A DNA stretch of 64,000 nt, from the NCBI RefSeq assembly GCF_036669915.1, contig NC_089315.1:5028778-5092777 (forward strand). Direction: 5' to 3'. Source of the stretch: Pocillopora verrucosa (Eukaryota; Cnidaria; Anthozoa; Scleractinia; Pocilloporidae). The notes beneath the pieces were generated by a model. The model searched no databases. It was not told the origin of the DNA and saw nothing but the letters and a program-made list of their open reading frames with translations. Positions 25,201-37,700 of the stretch are shown here, in pieces. Position 1 is the stretch's first letter. Every line of letters begins with the position of its first letter. The position numbers and the translations under genes are program-made.

Positions 25201-25942
25201 TTTCTTGCTTAATTGCGAGTGACTTTTCGTGATGCTCTTTTGCCTTGTTATATTCACCAATTCTCTCCAACACTGTCCCTAGGTTTCCATGAGAACTCGC
25301 TTCTAGATCCCTGTCGCCTGATTCTTTTGTGATAGAAATTGCTTTTTCGAGATACTCTTTCGCCTTTATGTATTTACCAAGAGACTGAAACATGGCCCCA
25401 AGGTTGGAGTAATTTCTGGCTTGTCCAGTTTTGTCACCCACTTGTATTCTGACCTTCAGAGCATTCTCGAACGATTCCGTCGCTTTGACGGTTTTACCAA
25501 GAGAATCACAGACAATCCCCAGTTTCTCGTAGCAAAAGGCTTCTTCGCTACTGTTGCCTATTTCCTTATTGATTTCTGCTGCCTTTTGAAAGAGTTCCTC
25601 TGCATCAACTAGTTTCCCATGGTTTTCACAGAGAACGGCTAGTGTTAGGAGTAGGTTACATTCTAAAGATTTCTCGTCATAGCTATGAAGGGTGTGAAGA
25701 AGCCTCTTTCCATATTCTATAGCACTCGAGTCCTCAGAGATTAAACAATAGATATCGAACATGGTCAGATGCAGAACTTTGGACCATATGAGGATTCTGT
25801 GTATGATTCCTCTGTTGTGTTTGCAAACCAAGCATTTCTTACAAAATCCAATGATCTGTAGAACTCGACAGGTTTTGAGAAAGAAACTGGCGACAACGAG
25901 GCCAATCAAGACGGACTGTATAACCTCACCTGTCTCGTTCAT
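22220..25942 (-). CDS. TPR-CHAT protein, 1240 aa, single coding exon (TTC28-like)
   Basis: The order is a hydrophobic N-terminus (about residues 8-27), about sixteen consecutive 40-residue TPRs (about 90-740, each near GEA..YGNLG..F..LGEY.KA..YYEKAL.I..EIGD), a linker with an acidic segment (EEDEDQEPD), then a C-terminal CHAT domain (about 960-1240). CHAT is a caspase-like clan CD peptidase fold. Its His lies in LIHLAAHG (codon 22664-22666) and its Cys in [11 protein letters not shown] (codon 22523-22525). Both are present, so a protease is plausible. The strand VPFAALQ and the end WAPFMLIGDDVTF are typical of metazoan TPR-CHAT proteins often labelled TTC28-like. The whole CDS has no intron, unlike its neighbours. 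A polypyrimidine stretch and AG just upstream of the ATG (exon edge at 25953) suggest a 5' UTR intron. In bacteria TPR-CHAT proteases are regulated defence effectors; a similar role here is only inference. Confidence 0.93.
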   Translation of the reverse strand: MNETGEVIQSVLIGLVVASFFLKTCRVLQIIGFCKKCLVCKHNRGIIHRILIWSKVLHLTMFDIYCLISEDSSAIEYGKRLLHTLHSYDEKSLECNLLLTLAVLCENHGKLVDAEELFQKAAEINKEIGNSSEEAFCYEKLGIVCDSLGKTVKATESFENALKVRIQVGDKTGQARNYSNLGAMFQSLGKYIKAKEYLEKAISITKESGDRDLEASSHGNLGTVLERIGEYNKAKEHHEKSLAIKQEIGDQKGKAPTYLNLGIVFLSLSEYARAKEYFVKALMMYQEAGERMGEAICHGNIGIVLQRLGQYLEAKNYHEKCLKIRHEIGNKDGEASSYCNLGTVFLVLGEYTEARGYFERAIEIVVKTGDKLVEAKCYGNLGNVFQHLGKYRKAQDYYQKALFIEQEIGHKKGEEACYGNQGNLFQRYGNYAKARDYYEKAIRIQQEIGDINGEATSYDGLGTVYQILGDYSKAKDYYEKAVAIIRKLGNRRGEASFHLNSGTLLQFQGEYFKAKDHYEKALAIAQEIGARKEEALCKGNLGTVFKHLGEYVKAKDYYEKALTIHKEMGNRGGEASCYGNLGALFLSLGEYVEAQHYFEKDVGIRREIGDKRAEVTSYINVGNVFFSLGKYKKADENFQKALSTSKLLSYRQGEAGSYSMIGRIHRVIGDHQTAKEYFEKAMSISEEFGDKKGLARDYEHLGSLCISLSQNVKAKEYLERALAISREIRDGKKEFLILCRLTNVSILEGAVLDAFARLFTNIQNCEELRGAVGDSDQFKICFAQQCVFPYWILSEMFRLAEDYNQALCVLELGRSRALTDTLSAQYSLANQVSTDFQSWTGIENVMDKQRKSTCLYISYTPRNLVLWILKRNGVFKIHEREFSDVMQGGLLRTWDEFFAESFRQFGVLSQGSHQDRYSYENQTKDLSTEGGNFASFRPIEEDEDQEPDPKLRLYYDMIIAPIADFLEEPNVIIVPDRQLYRVPFAALQAKNGKFLSEMFRIRFVPSLTTLKLIQDSPDDYHSQTGALIVGDPEVGEVIYKGRRKVIPPLPCARREAEMIGRLLNIEPLIGQQATKRAVLQRIKSVSLIHLAAHGNVDRGEIALAPLRPIHHTPRDEEFVLSMTDISQVKLRAKLVVLSCCHSAQGQIRTEGVVGIARAFLGSGARSVLVALWALEDSATEQLMKCFYAHLARGESASESLHHAMKWMRRNGFSLVSQWAPFMLIGDDVTFDFRVIFGGKV

Positions 25943-26048
25943 GTCACAAGCTTCTACAGGAATAAAAATATGAGAATATTGGGGTAAGGATCCATTGCTG
26001 TTTACATCGTCTTCCCCTCAGTCTGTTCGGTTCGTCATTCAATAAATC

Positions 26049-26113
26049 CTGCAATCTGACTATTTTAAACCTGCAATCTGACTATTTTAAACCTGCAATC
26101 TGACTATTTAAAC
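26049..26113. repeat. Three tandem 22-base units
   Basis: CTGCAATCTGACTATTTTAAAC occurs at 26049-26070 and 26071-26092, and a third copy, one T shorter, follows at 26093-26113. The near identity of the units suggests recent expansion. It lies roughly 100 bases upstream of the TPR-CHAT start codon. Confidence 0.9.
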
Positions 26114-29061
26114 TACGCAAGTTGGCATTTAATTTACCTCTTTTGGCTCTCTCCCTCTCAGCTTATCATAACAAATAATTCATGCTTTTTGAAGACGTTG
26201 ATAGGGAGCAATGGCTAACTTGTAAACTTCTCTTTCACAAGCTCATGTAACAGAATACACCCTGGTGCGTTTCTCTCCTGGGTATATCATTTCGTTTCGA
26301 AACCTTTTAAGGTTTTTAGGACTTTGGAGCGTTTGACGAAGTTTGAGGATGGTGACTAATGCACTGAAACCGAAATCTGCGGGATGAACTTCACAATAGT
26401 TTGATTTTTGCTTTTCGACAAGCAAAATTGTTGTTTAATAGTATGCATGAAAACGGCACAGGATAGTAGACAACAAAAACATTAACACAAAAATACAAAA
26501 TTGGTGGAAAGAATATTGACCAAAAACGAACGAGGAAGGTCGGAAATGGAGAGGCCTGGCACAGACTCAAGACGACAATCGTAAAAACTTAAAATTTCTT
26601 GGAGAACCACAACCTACCTCGTAGCTTTTGCAAAGTAACTGAAGTAACGATTACTTTTTGACTATTTTTCTTACACCTCCTTCGAAAAAAATTGTATCTA
26701 CCCTAAAACATCTTATAGAACTTGTAAGTAGACCACTGATCATGAACGCTCATTTGGCGTGACCATAACTTCATGTCGTAATTTGCAATTTTCCCAGTCT
26801 GTGTAATGTTTTTCTCCAGTAGCAAACGTTTATATGGTTATATTAGACCTCTCGATCACATTAAAACTACAAGCGTTAAAATAGCCAAATGTTGAAAAAT
26901 TAATTCAAAATTAAAAGGTGGTTATCACCTAAGCTGCCGCAACTGAGTCAGTTGTATGATCGAAATCCGGAACGAGCCTACTTCTTCACGCTGAAAAAAA
27001 TTTTGTTAATTAAGGGAACCAAAGGATGACTTCCATTCTAAACTATGCAAAGCTAAGAACAGCACTCGGAAGCAAAATTTAAAAAAATAACAACGACAAC
27101 AAAAGTTATACCCACCGCTTGGTATTTTAGGAACTGGAAATCAGTAAATGTCTTATCTTTGCTAAAATATCCTGGAAACAAAGCTTTTGTGGTAGTAGGG
27201 CTGAAAATTCACCAAGAGCAACAAGTAATTCTTAATCACTGTGAAAGCGTTCTTCAATTTCAGAGAGATTTTGCCTTCCACTGTCGAAAAATAAAGAATG
27301 GATGATGGGAGTTATCACCAACCTTTCTTAAAAAGGACCTTTTGGTTTCGGAAGAAATTTAATCGATGAAAAAAAAATTATTTATATAGGAAAAGTGGAT
27401 AAGATAAGGTAAGATAAGATTTCAGTAATCACTTTCGCCCCATTCCCACGCGAGGCTCCCGGTCCGCTCAGGAACGGAAAGGCTTCCTATCCTTACTTCC
27501 TTTTCACTGCTGAGAATTGTTTCAATCACTCGAAAACGGAATTGTTCTAAACGGCTGAGTCATTTATCATACAGCACGCACTTAAACGCGCACTTTCCTT
27601 GAAAAAATTACGACACTGATTACTCGAAAGAGAGCCATACGCAAAGAAGTGGGCACGGGCCAGAAAAAGCTGTACAGCCCGGCGTACGGCCCACCAAGAT
27701 GTGAGACAGAAACAATCAGAAAAGAAAGAGAGAAAGCAGCGGCAATGTTAAAAATCATATTGGCGCTCCGTTGCCTTAATACGATAAAATGGCGTAATGA
27801 ATGGTGGAATGATGAATTCATGTTATTCTGTGAAGGTCGACATAGGCCCACGGTCGCTGGATCGAGGATTGACAACAGTCGTTCAAACGACAGAGCAACA
27901 TCTGGATAGTGATTTTAATAGAAATCGAATTTTTCGCAAGGACCCTGTTTGTTTCACACTTATATGACTTACTACTCAATATTTCGACTAAGCTTAGATA
28001 GATACATGTGATTACATAAACAATATAATTTCAGTAGTTCGCGACTACTGCACAAACCTAATATCAATTGAAACTAGACGGAGTAAGGATGCCTAATAAT
28101 TGCAGGATTCCTACTGAGCTGTTTTCCGCCCAACAAACAGATGAAAAACAGTCTCCCTTTAAAAAACTACCTGTTCTTCGTTTTGCAAGACGCCAAAGCG
28201 CATTACATGTTTCTCTTCCCGAAATTACTAAACATCCTTGCTTAGTTGTTAGTCAGTAGGATTTTTGTGAACCAAGATATTTATACGTTATCTTACAGAA
28301 GAGATATTTCATATGAGCTCAAAAGAAAAGTAACTTCATGGTAAATTCTTATGCAGTAACGAGAAGTAACTGTCTTTAGGTTCTCAGATTTAGAATTTCC
28401 TGCAATAGTTTAGCAAACAATACAGTTCCCCTAATAATACAGATCTCTATAGGTTTTATCTATTAGGAATACAGATCTTTTAACCTTTAACTCCCTTGAT
28501 TTGACTCGCAATTCTCCCTTCCGACTTTCATACATTCCCTAGTGAATTAGGCGGAGAATTTGGTATTATACCAAACTATACCCTGTGAGTGATAATTTTG
28601 TGTACTCTTGTCGACTTTGCTTGATAATGTACGAAGTTTGTAAGGGTAAATTACATTTGAATCATATCTGGGAGCTATAAGGTGAGGGAAAGTTTCTTTC
28701 ACGCTTAAACTAACCAAATCTATTTCGTCAAACGCAAAGGCAGAAACTGCCGCCTTGCGATAAACGTAAAACTGAAAACCCTCTCTAGCCGTCGTTATTT
28801 TTACAGGAGGAGGCTTCTACTTGACCTCACTGGAAGAAATTCTCTTCCTTGCATCTTACGAAGGTTAGCTTTGAGGCACATTGAGACTTACACGTACGTG
28901 AAATTATACACAAAATTGTTGTTTTCCTATAAATCTACCAACATAGCTAATCACCGAACAGTTGCCGCAATAAATACAAAAATTAGGGCAATTAACAGCG
29001 ACAATGTTACATTTATAAACAATTCTCAAAGAGCCTTGACATAACCTGCTCCCTGGGTGTG

Positions 29062-29124
29062 ACGGCGGGGTAGGGCCGGAGGGGGGGTGGTGGTGGTGGT
29101 GAGAGGAGGGTAGAGAGGGGGGAA
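29062..29124 (+). other. G-rich tract with quadruplex potential
   Basis: The plus strand has repeated runs of three or more G separated by short loops (GGGG, GGG, GGGGGGG, GGTGGTGG, GGAGGG, GGGGGG). This is unusual in otherwise AT-rich flanking DNA. It lies about 400 bases beyond the ACSBG stop. Confidence 0.55.
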
Positions 29125-29510
29125 GACCCCCCTTTTCTCTACACTCGAGCTGAATTTTAGCGCAAATCCAATGTGCTGATCATAATTCAATCCCCTGACT
29201 AGATTAAAATGTAAGCATTAAATTACTGTGCGTCATGTTTCTTTATATATAATTAATCTCCATCAAGTTATTCGTATCCCCTTTGATGATTTAAACTTTT
29301 CTACGCCGTTATGATTGCCTCTCCTTTAATAAGGATAATGATCACTTGTTCTCCCTCAATATACAAACAAACACGTTTACCAAAGTTCAAAACTAGCATG
29401 AAAAAAGGGGTCGACAATATATTACGTCGAAATCGTACACAGCTACCAATGTATTCCGTTATATCATTTATCTATACTAGATTCATGTGTCTTGTTTTAC
29501 TGGTTTGATC

Positions 29511-31703
29511 TTATGCTTCTTCGTAGAAACCGTCGATCTCATCTTTGAACATTTTGTTCACAATTGGCCGCCTCAGCTTCAGAGTGGGACCTAGAATAAA
29601 GTACAAATATAACATAAGGGTCAACAAATCAATATCAACTATATCTCGTATGATATTACAGCGTCCCTTTCAATGCCATTTTTTCTCGTTACGTTAGCGA
29701 GCGAATCTCAAAGTTTGCCGATCAGAGTTCCTGGAGCGATCAGGATCCAAATTCTCCATTTAATCTTAATATACTGTAAAACAGACGAGTACTGAGAATT
29801 ACGAAAATTATGGACGAGGGACTATCGCCTGCATGAAACACAAAATTTACAGGAGTGGCCAACAAAGGAAGGCATGGTCATCATATGGGAGAGTTGACTC
29901 TCAGACCTTTGGAGTGAAAGAACAAGGACGGAGCTAAATTGAGAAAAGAGTAAACCATTCCTAATTATTCAAACAAATTCTTACCCAACTCTCCCCCTGG
30001 AAGGGAAAAGTCTTTTTCCAAGATGCGCCACTTCTGCACCTGCAAGAGACAGTATATTTTAAGAATTATCGGATAGGACGTGTTTACACAAACGCAAGAG
30101 GACTTGCAACATCAAGCCTAAAATGAACAATTTTAAGGAAGTGATTGCAAACGAATATACTTTTAGTCGTGCTTTTTAACTGTCAAAATGAAAGACAACC
30201 CCAGTTAAACCCTTTAGACCCTAACATCAGAATGCATATTCTCCATACTGTTCTCCATATAAATCCTAAGGTGCTGACGAAGAGAATTTCAGAGAGCTTC
30301 TTTAGTTGGAGTTCACTTTGCCTATTTTCATGCACTTTAAGTTTAATTCAGGGTTAAATTGTTGGGAGAAATTAGATGCTAGTCACTCTTAGGAATTAAA
30401 GGGTTCAATACAATAGATGATTACAGATTAACTGTAGTACACTGTTCTATGCACCGCCATCTTTTCGAAATCAAATATATATTCAAAAACTCTCATGGAA
30501 ACTCTGTTTTTCGTTCCATACCTTTTGAGCTCTGGACGTGGACTTGGCATTAGCTCGATCAATTCCCTCTTGGATGGCTTTCATTACTTTCTCGTCTTTG
30601 GTCGACAGAATTTCGGAAACAGTTTTTGCTTGACTGCCGATGGACTTACAGTAATCGAGGGCAACATCGGTGAGATTGTCAGAAGGTTCGGCAGTTTCTA
30701 CGTCAACAACAACCTAATAGCAAAATGCCAAAATGCATGAGAAAGTCAACTACTACATTTATATCAACGTTAAACACTGATGATGGCTAATACTGAATCT
30801 ACAAGCTATCCTGTCTAACTAAATTGGGTCACTCAAATGACATTTGGAGTAATGTAGTAGTTGCTCTCAGTTTTTCAGTCTTCCTTATGCAAAGGGTTTT
30901 TCGGTCCCCTTCTTTTCCACTTCACTTCTCTATTGCAATAGTGATTCAGTTTTCAAGCCGCTTTACTATTCGTAATATTCTTTGTAATTCGGGATTGCAT
31001 TGGTCTTGCTTTACTTTGCCCGGTGATTGGTCAAGAAAACTGGCACGCCTCGAACCAATCGCAACTTGATGACCAGCGTTCTCCCACCCCTTGAGCAGTT
31101 TGCTTGTGTCTATTATGACTTTTCACTGGCGCCGTAGGATCTTTCCTCTGCTCTATTGGTCACTGTCGTTAACTTGGCTTTTTGTTTTGTAACAAGCAAT
31201 CGACAAGAGCTCTAAACGTTAGCATCATTAATTTCCATTTGCTGTGGATGTATACCATTAATGATTTTCATGGCACTCGGAAGGTGAGTGCCACTATATT
31301 ATCCAATCAAAATCAACCTCTTTACCTTGAGCGTTAATAAGCAAGAGAGAAACTTCCTTTTGTCTCCAATAACCATGACGTTGCTGATCAGAGGAACCTC
31401 CTCCTTGATAGCATCCTCGATTGGGACTGGTGGGATATTTTCACCGCCAGCCGTGATAATCAGCTCTGTGGGAAACAAAATGAGGAACAAATTTTTTTAG
31501 ACAATGGAACCTCCGCTGGCGTGCAGCACAGGCATTATTTTCCCATTTTTCACTGGGGAGGAGAAGAAGCGTGAAACGCAAAGCGCGAGCAAGAGGTGCA
31601 TGATGTAATGTATTTACTACTAATAATAAAAATAGTGATAATGACAAGTGTAATAATAATAATAATAATAATAACAAAAATAAAAATAATGATAATAGTG
31701 ATG

Positions 31704-31747
<44 letters not shown>

Positions 31748-34700
31748 GACTCATTAAAATTCAGCCCAGAAGGAAGTATAAATTACCTTTGATTCGTCCA
31801 GTAATGTACAGTTGCCCAGCCTAAATTGAAATAAAGAGAGGGTCGACATCAGAAAACAAAGGTGTGGGAAAAGATCGCAGAAATAACAAAAAGAGGTCCT
31901 TTATCTTCCTCCCATCCCCTCTCTCTCTCCCCACCGCCTCCCCCTTTAAAATGATGGAAGGTGAACTTTCGTTTAGTTAAAAGTATTCTGTTCGGGCGAC
32001 AAAGGGCATGGACCACAGTTTGCCTTACCATCAAGTTTCACTACGTTCATAATTCATCTAACAGCTGAGTCCATTTACGACTATCAGTTACCAAAGTGTG
32101 ATAATGCAAAAAATGAGACTTCACGATCGGCAGTTTCAAGACAAATACCCACTTCCTTTACGTAATATTACTCCCTATTAACCTTGAGTGCATAACGTTC
32201 CAACTTAGACACAATTGTTTCTCGAGTTAATGAAGAAAATCCACCTTGTCAAGTTTTCCGATATCTCCTGAGTGAAGCCATCCTTCTTCATCCATGGTTT
32301 CGTGAGTCTTCTCTTCGTTCTTCAGGTATCCCATGAAAACATGACGTCCCCTGAGGCACACCTGACGATGAAAACAGGAAGACGTAAGGGAAGAAACATT
32401 CATATCATGAAACTTGCTGAAAAAATTGTTTTTCGTTATTGGAAATAAAATTTCTTGTGAAATTTAGCCTGCAACACATAAACTAGAAGATTTCATTTGC
32501 CGCGACCTCAAACGGTAATGGCATAAATTTTCAACTAGCTCATCATATAATTGGCCCGACTATATAAGCAGTAATCAAAATTATAACAAAATTCTCGAAC
32601 GTGATTGGTTATCACCGGCCCGATTGGCACTAACAGGACAGAGTACGTGTCATGCCTGTAATTGGACAGTGAGAGGAACAGATAAAACCTCATGCCTGAG
32701 CAAGTGGACAGAACGCGTCAAGTGCGCCCGCTGTTGTCTCGCAATTCGCCGAGTTAACTGTCGTTTTTGTCATGAAAACGTATAACCGATTCCTAGTTTC
32801 TTTGTCAAATTTTGTCATAGTTTTGATTAATTGGTAAAAGGCGTGTGAGAGCGTTGGTGTCGCTTACTCAAGACTGTTTAGCCTATAGTATTTAAGCGCA
32901 CCTCGCCGTTTCCTTCCTCGTCTTTATTGTGGATTTTAACCTCCACTCCTTCAAAAGCCACACCACAGCTTCCAGCCTTGACATAGCCTGGGATAGATAT
33001 GGTTGCGGGACCAGTACTCTCGCTCATTCCGTACAGCTCGAACAGAGGAATGTTAATACTCTGAAAGTAACGAATGGTTTCCAAAGTAACAGGAGCGGCA
33101 CCGACTACACACAGTCTGCACCTGTCTAGTCCCAGGGCTAGGCGGATCTGATTAACGAAGAAAAAAAAATGAGAGATTGGAGGATCCCTTTCACTTCCAT
33201 GAGTGAACAATGAGATTTTTTTCCCTTAAAATATTGATAAGTTGAAAGCATAAGAGTGATGAGAAGAAAGAGAAAAATCAATCATTTCAACAGGCTAAAA
33301 TCATAACAAACGTTTGGCACTCAACGAGGACAATTAATTATTTGTGAGTGAAAAACGAGCTGCATCTTTAAGACAAACTTAATCTAATTTTTCTTGTTTT
33401 GTTTTTTTTTTTGAAGATGTTAACGTAAATCTTGTCCCTCCTTTGTCGTCCTCGTTCATCTGTTTTTTCTTTCATCTCCTTTAATGTATTTCTTCCCTAC
33501 AAGTAGATGTCTTGTATCATTTCCACATCTTCAGTTATGATAGGATACGACAAATTAAGTCGGCGCTATACAAACTGGGCTCAACAAAAAGTGGCAAAGT
33601 TTTTAAAGTGGCAATCATGTGAAGTACCTTTTTCAGTACCAGGCTATTGGCTAGAGTCCAACCAAATGGAACTGAATGACTGAAAAGAAAAAAAAAAGCA
33701 AAAGTTCATTTACTATTTGAAATAAAACAACCCTGCAGTCTGACAACACTGCCAATACTTGACTGACTAGTAAGATAACTTCTGTAATTTCCTGTGCCCC
33801 AAAAAACAATCAGAGGCTTTTATTTGATTTCCTTTTGTGACAATTTTGACTGTGTGGCCACTTCATGAAATTTGTTTTTCTTTGGTGGTAGTTTTCCTTA
33901 TGGGTTTCAAGTTATATTGAATTTACATAAATATCAATGTTACATGCACACACAGCAAGTATTGCAATTCATATCCCTACAACAGAAATTAATGTAAAGG
34001 AGAAAATTGTCAATCTTTTAAATCACTTAATGTATAATACTTTGTGACAACCAAAGGGAAACCCTCCTTAAAATATCTTTGTGGTAAATACATGTATATT
34101 ATTATGAGTGAGCCCAAGCATACATGTTGTCAAAGTTTCGATATCAAGGTCATACATAAAATGTGTATATACCCATTTTCAAGGTTTATGTTTCCTTGCA
34201 AAGCTACACCCTTGGCCCAATTAGCCACCTTCCTCTTCAAACCTGTCACTGTTTGTCCAATTTCTTTCATTTTTTCCATGATCTTTTCATACACTCTGTA
34301 GGAGAAAATATTTAGGCCACTTTTATCTTCATGTATCATACCTTATCACCCACAAAAAGATTTTCAGCCATATCAAACTGGTCAATAGTATTTCAAGAAT
34401 TCAATTTAGGGACTACTAAGCTGTGCCTCACACTGGTCTATCAAAAAGCGAATCTTTACTGACACTACTTCATGTTATTTGATTTAATTATCTGACTAAC
34501 CTTGGGACTCCAAATATCAAAGTTGGCCTGACTTCTCGTAAGGTCTGTGAGAGTGTACCCTGCAGAATTGCATATTCAAAATCATTATTACAATGCAAAA
34601 AGGCACATATCAATATTAACTAGTGAACAGCACAGAAGATTCAAGTTCCTGTAAATCAGGTTTGCTAAAATGCAATCACATCAATCAGACTGTTACTCTC

Positions 34701-37700
34701 CACTTTCTCTCATAATGTAGCATTAAACATCAAGCTTGCTTTGTCAAACAATGGATTTTCAGTTGAAACCACAAATTCCTTAACTCTATTGTTGACAGTG
34801 AGACAAGAAGCTAGTCACCTATCAAAACATTTTTTCATAATTGAAGTTTCCAGCCCAATTTCCTACTGCTAAAGAGAGACACTCTCAAGCGAAGGAACAT
34901 ATTGCATGTCTTTGACATGATAAATAAATGTTACACAGTCTGGAGACTGAAGAAGATATAGTAAGATTCTTGCCAACACAAACTAATTAACATTCAGAGA
35001 ACAAAGTGCAAGCAACAATTAACTGCCTCACTCAGTAATGAATATATACTTGGGACAATTCCACATTGTATTGACAATTTTATGTTGTATTTTCTTTCCT
35101 AACACCATACTGTAAAATTAACATTTACCTTCAGTGCATCTGGCTGTGCAAACCACACAGTAGCAACAGAATAAAGAGGCATGAAAATATCCAACATCTG
35201 AAAATATTAATTATAAATATTTTTTATCTTATAAGATATTATTATTTTACGAGGTTGTTGACCTGTTGAATTTCACATTTATTGGAACAACTGACAGACA
35301 CTTTTAACTGCCACTGTTTTAAGTACAGTCTGGGGGTTTGAACCGAGAATTGACTGTTCTTTAATAGAGAGTCTTCCTGTAATAAACCCTGTTAAAACAT
35401 GATAATAATCCTGCAACCCTTTTTCATCTATTGTTCAATCTAATCAACATGTAGTTTGTTCAGGTGGGTGAGAGAAGTCCTGGGAAGGACTGTTGACAGT
35501 GGTAATGACTGACATTTTAATAATCTTTGCAGAGGTCATTGCCAAAGTCAAGTGAAGAGTTGTTCGTCAGTCAAGTTGTTCTTAAGGCCTGGTTCATGGC
35601 TGATTGGTCAGTCTTTCAGTGATGTAATTGGCTGATTGGTCAGTTTTGCAGTGATGTAATTAGCTGCAAGACTCAAGTGGGACAAGCTGGTGATGATTTA
35701 GATTCCCACAAAACTTAGGTCATAGTGGTTGAATTGTTTTTCATGTAAATTTTCTGAGTAAGTCCTTTGAATAGTGCAGGTGGCTGTTGACATTTGCCAT
35801 AGGGAGTCTATTCTACATTTGTAAATTAGTGTTCAATCCAAGTTCATTAATTCGGCCATAAAATACCTGTGCAGCAATGTGACTGAGTGGAAGGTAACTG
35901 ATCACTTGTTCTATGTCCTTCTCTCCAATACCCACAAACTTTGAAGCTGCCTCTCCTGTCCAAGTTAACTGAGAGAAAATATTGAACAAAGTCAAGCTGC
36001 ATGTAGTGGAGCCACAATAGATCATATCACACAGGAAAGATACCCTAAACCTTGGAGTACTTTCAGATCAGTTAACCCCACTTTTATCCTGTCATTACAC
36101 TGTATTTCAACATCACAACCACATCAAACTAGTTTGCCATTCTTACAGCCCTTCAACTTACTGTCTGGGGAAACTAAACCATGCTTTGCTATGCTAACAA
36201 CACAGAAACAACCTTACAAAGTACAGAACTTTATGTCTTCCATTTTTCTCTTCTTTCTTCTTTCTCTCTTTTTTTTCCCTATTTTATCTATTTGATATAG
36301 GAGACTCACAATAGCGCCATTAACTTTGCCAATGACTCATATTCTGTAACTTCATTGTTCAACACATTACCTTTTAGCATACCATCAAATAAACAGGACA
36401 GCCAAATCCTTCTAAAAGAAACCATCTCGTAACCCCAGAAAATTTTCCCCTTAATTTTAAACTGATGTACATCATGAGAAAAATGAAAGCCTTTTCCTAA
36501 TACAGGAACACAATGTTCAAAATTAAGTTCCAAAACAGTTACTTACATTATCATGTGACAGCATGACACCTTTGGGATTTCCAGTAGTTCCAGACTGTAC
36601 AAGTAGTAACAGAAATGCATTACATGATACCAGCCACAGATAAATAACTCAGGAGAGTGTAAAGAAAGATGTTATTTCTGATGCATGGCTTTACACACCA
36701 AAAAAGGTACAAGTTCCTATGAAGGTTCAAATTTCAGACTGTTGAATTCAAGTGATCAGTGCTTCAGTTCTGAACTACTGAGGACTTGAGGACACACTAC
36801 AGGTTCATACAAAGAAAATCTTGTCTTGTTTTTCTCTTTGTAGCCAAAACAGGACAACAGTTCCTAAAAGAACCTGCCGTCTTATTTACCAGCTAAACAG
36901 TTTGCAAGACATTTGAGAGTCAAGAAAAAGTAAGTAAAAAATCAAAACTTACAGTATACACAAGTGTGCAGCATTTGTTTGCCACCAACTCATCCATTCT
37001 TTCTTGAAGGGTTTCATCCGAAACACTTTTCCCAACTTCCATGAATTCCTTCCACTAGAAATTTAAAAGAAAAGTGCAAATAAATCACACCATTTCAAAT
37101 AAAATAAGGAACTAACAACCATATGTCATCTAATAATCTAAGCCTTAATGAACTATACATTTAAATCAGAATTACCAAAACACATTTTACTCACTGTGTA
37201 CACATTAGATGGCTTGTCCCCTTCTATCTCACCAATGTACTGAACCACAGCCTTCAGATGGGGAAGTTTGTCCCAGATCTAATTTGGGCAAAGAAGATAA
37301 TAAATTACTGGAATACTTAATGCACATTTCAAATAGCTAGAGGAGATGAGCTTCAGAAGGATACAGAAAATGTTATATATTTATTTGTTTTTTTTCCCCT
37401 TCATTCTTTCTTTTTGTTACTTATGTAAAAGAGGCACACCTTTTTGGTGAAAAGAGATATATATATAATATCATATATGTGACTGTATAGCTTAACATAC
37501 CATAAAACCATCAGCTACCAGCATGTATGTCCATCATTTTAAATGTGAACCAGTTACATAGTAATTTACACACCTGAAGTATCTTATGCAGCTGATGTTT
37601 ATTCTCAACAACTATGACATTAGCCTCACAATTTTCAGCAACATAATGGCATGCTTGAGGAGAATTTGTGGCATAAATCCCAACAGCTAGACCTCTGTGA

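Larger units (their letters stand above)
25943..29510. other. Intergenic between the TPR-CHAT gene and ACSBG; probable TPR-CHAT 5' region
   Basis: No supported gene. Short open frames at 27649-27909 and 28068-28259 show no recognisable domain. The stretch 27420-27720 is richer in GC and CpG than its surroundings and could hold the promoter or first non-coding exon of the minus-strand TPR-CHAT gene. A three-unit tandem repeat lies at 26049-26113 and a G-rich tract at 29062-29124. Confidence 0.4.

Noticed and set aside
23734-25612. Several 60-80 codon plus- and minus-strand frames opposite or within the TPR-CHAT gene
   Set aside because: They recur with 120-base periodicity and are shadows of the repeated TPR codons.
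31441-31677. Leucine-rich minus-strand frame of 78 codons
   Set aside because: Its N-terminal leucines come from an AAT/ATAATA microsatellite and the rest is antisense-shadow and intron around an ACSBG exon.
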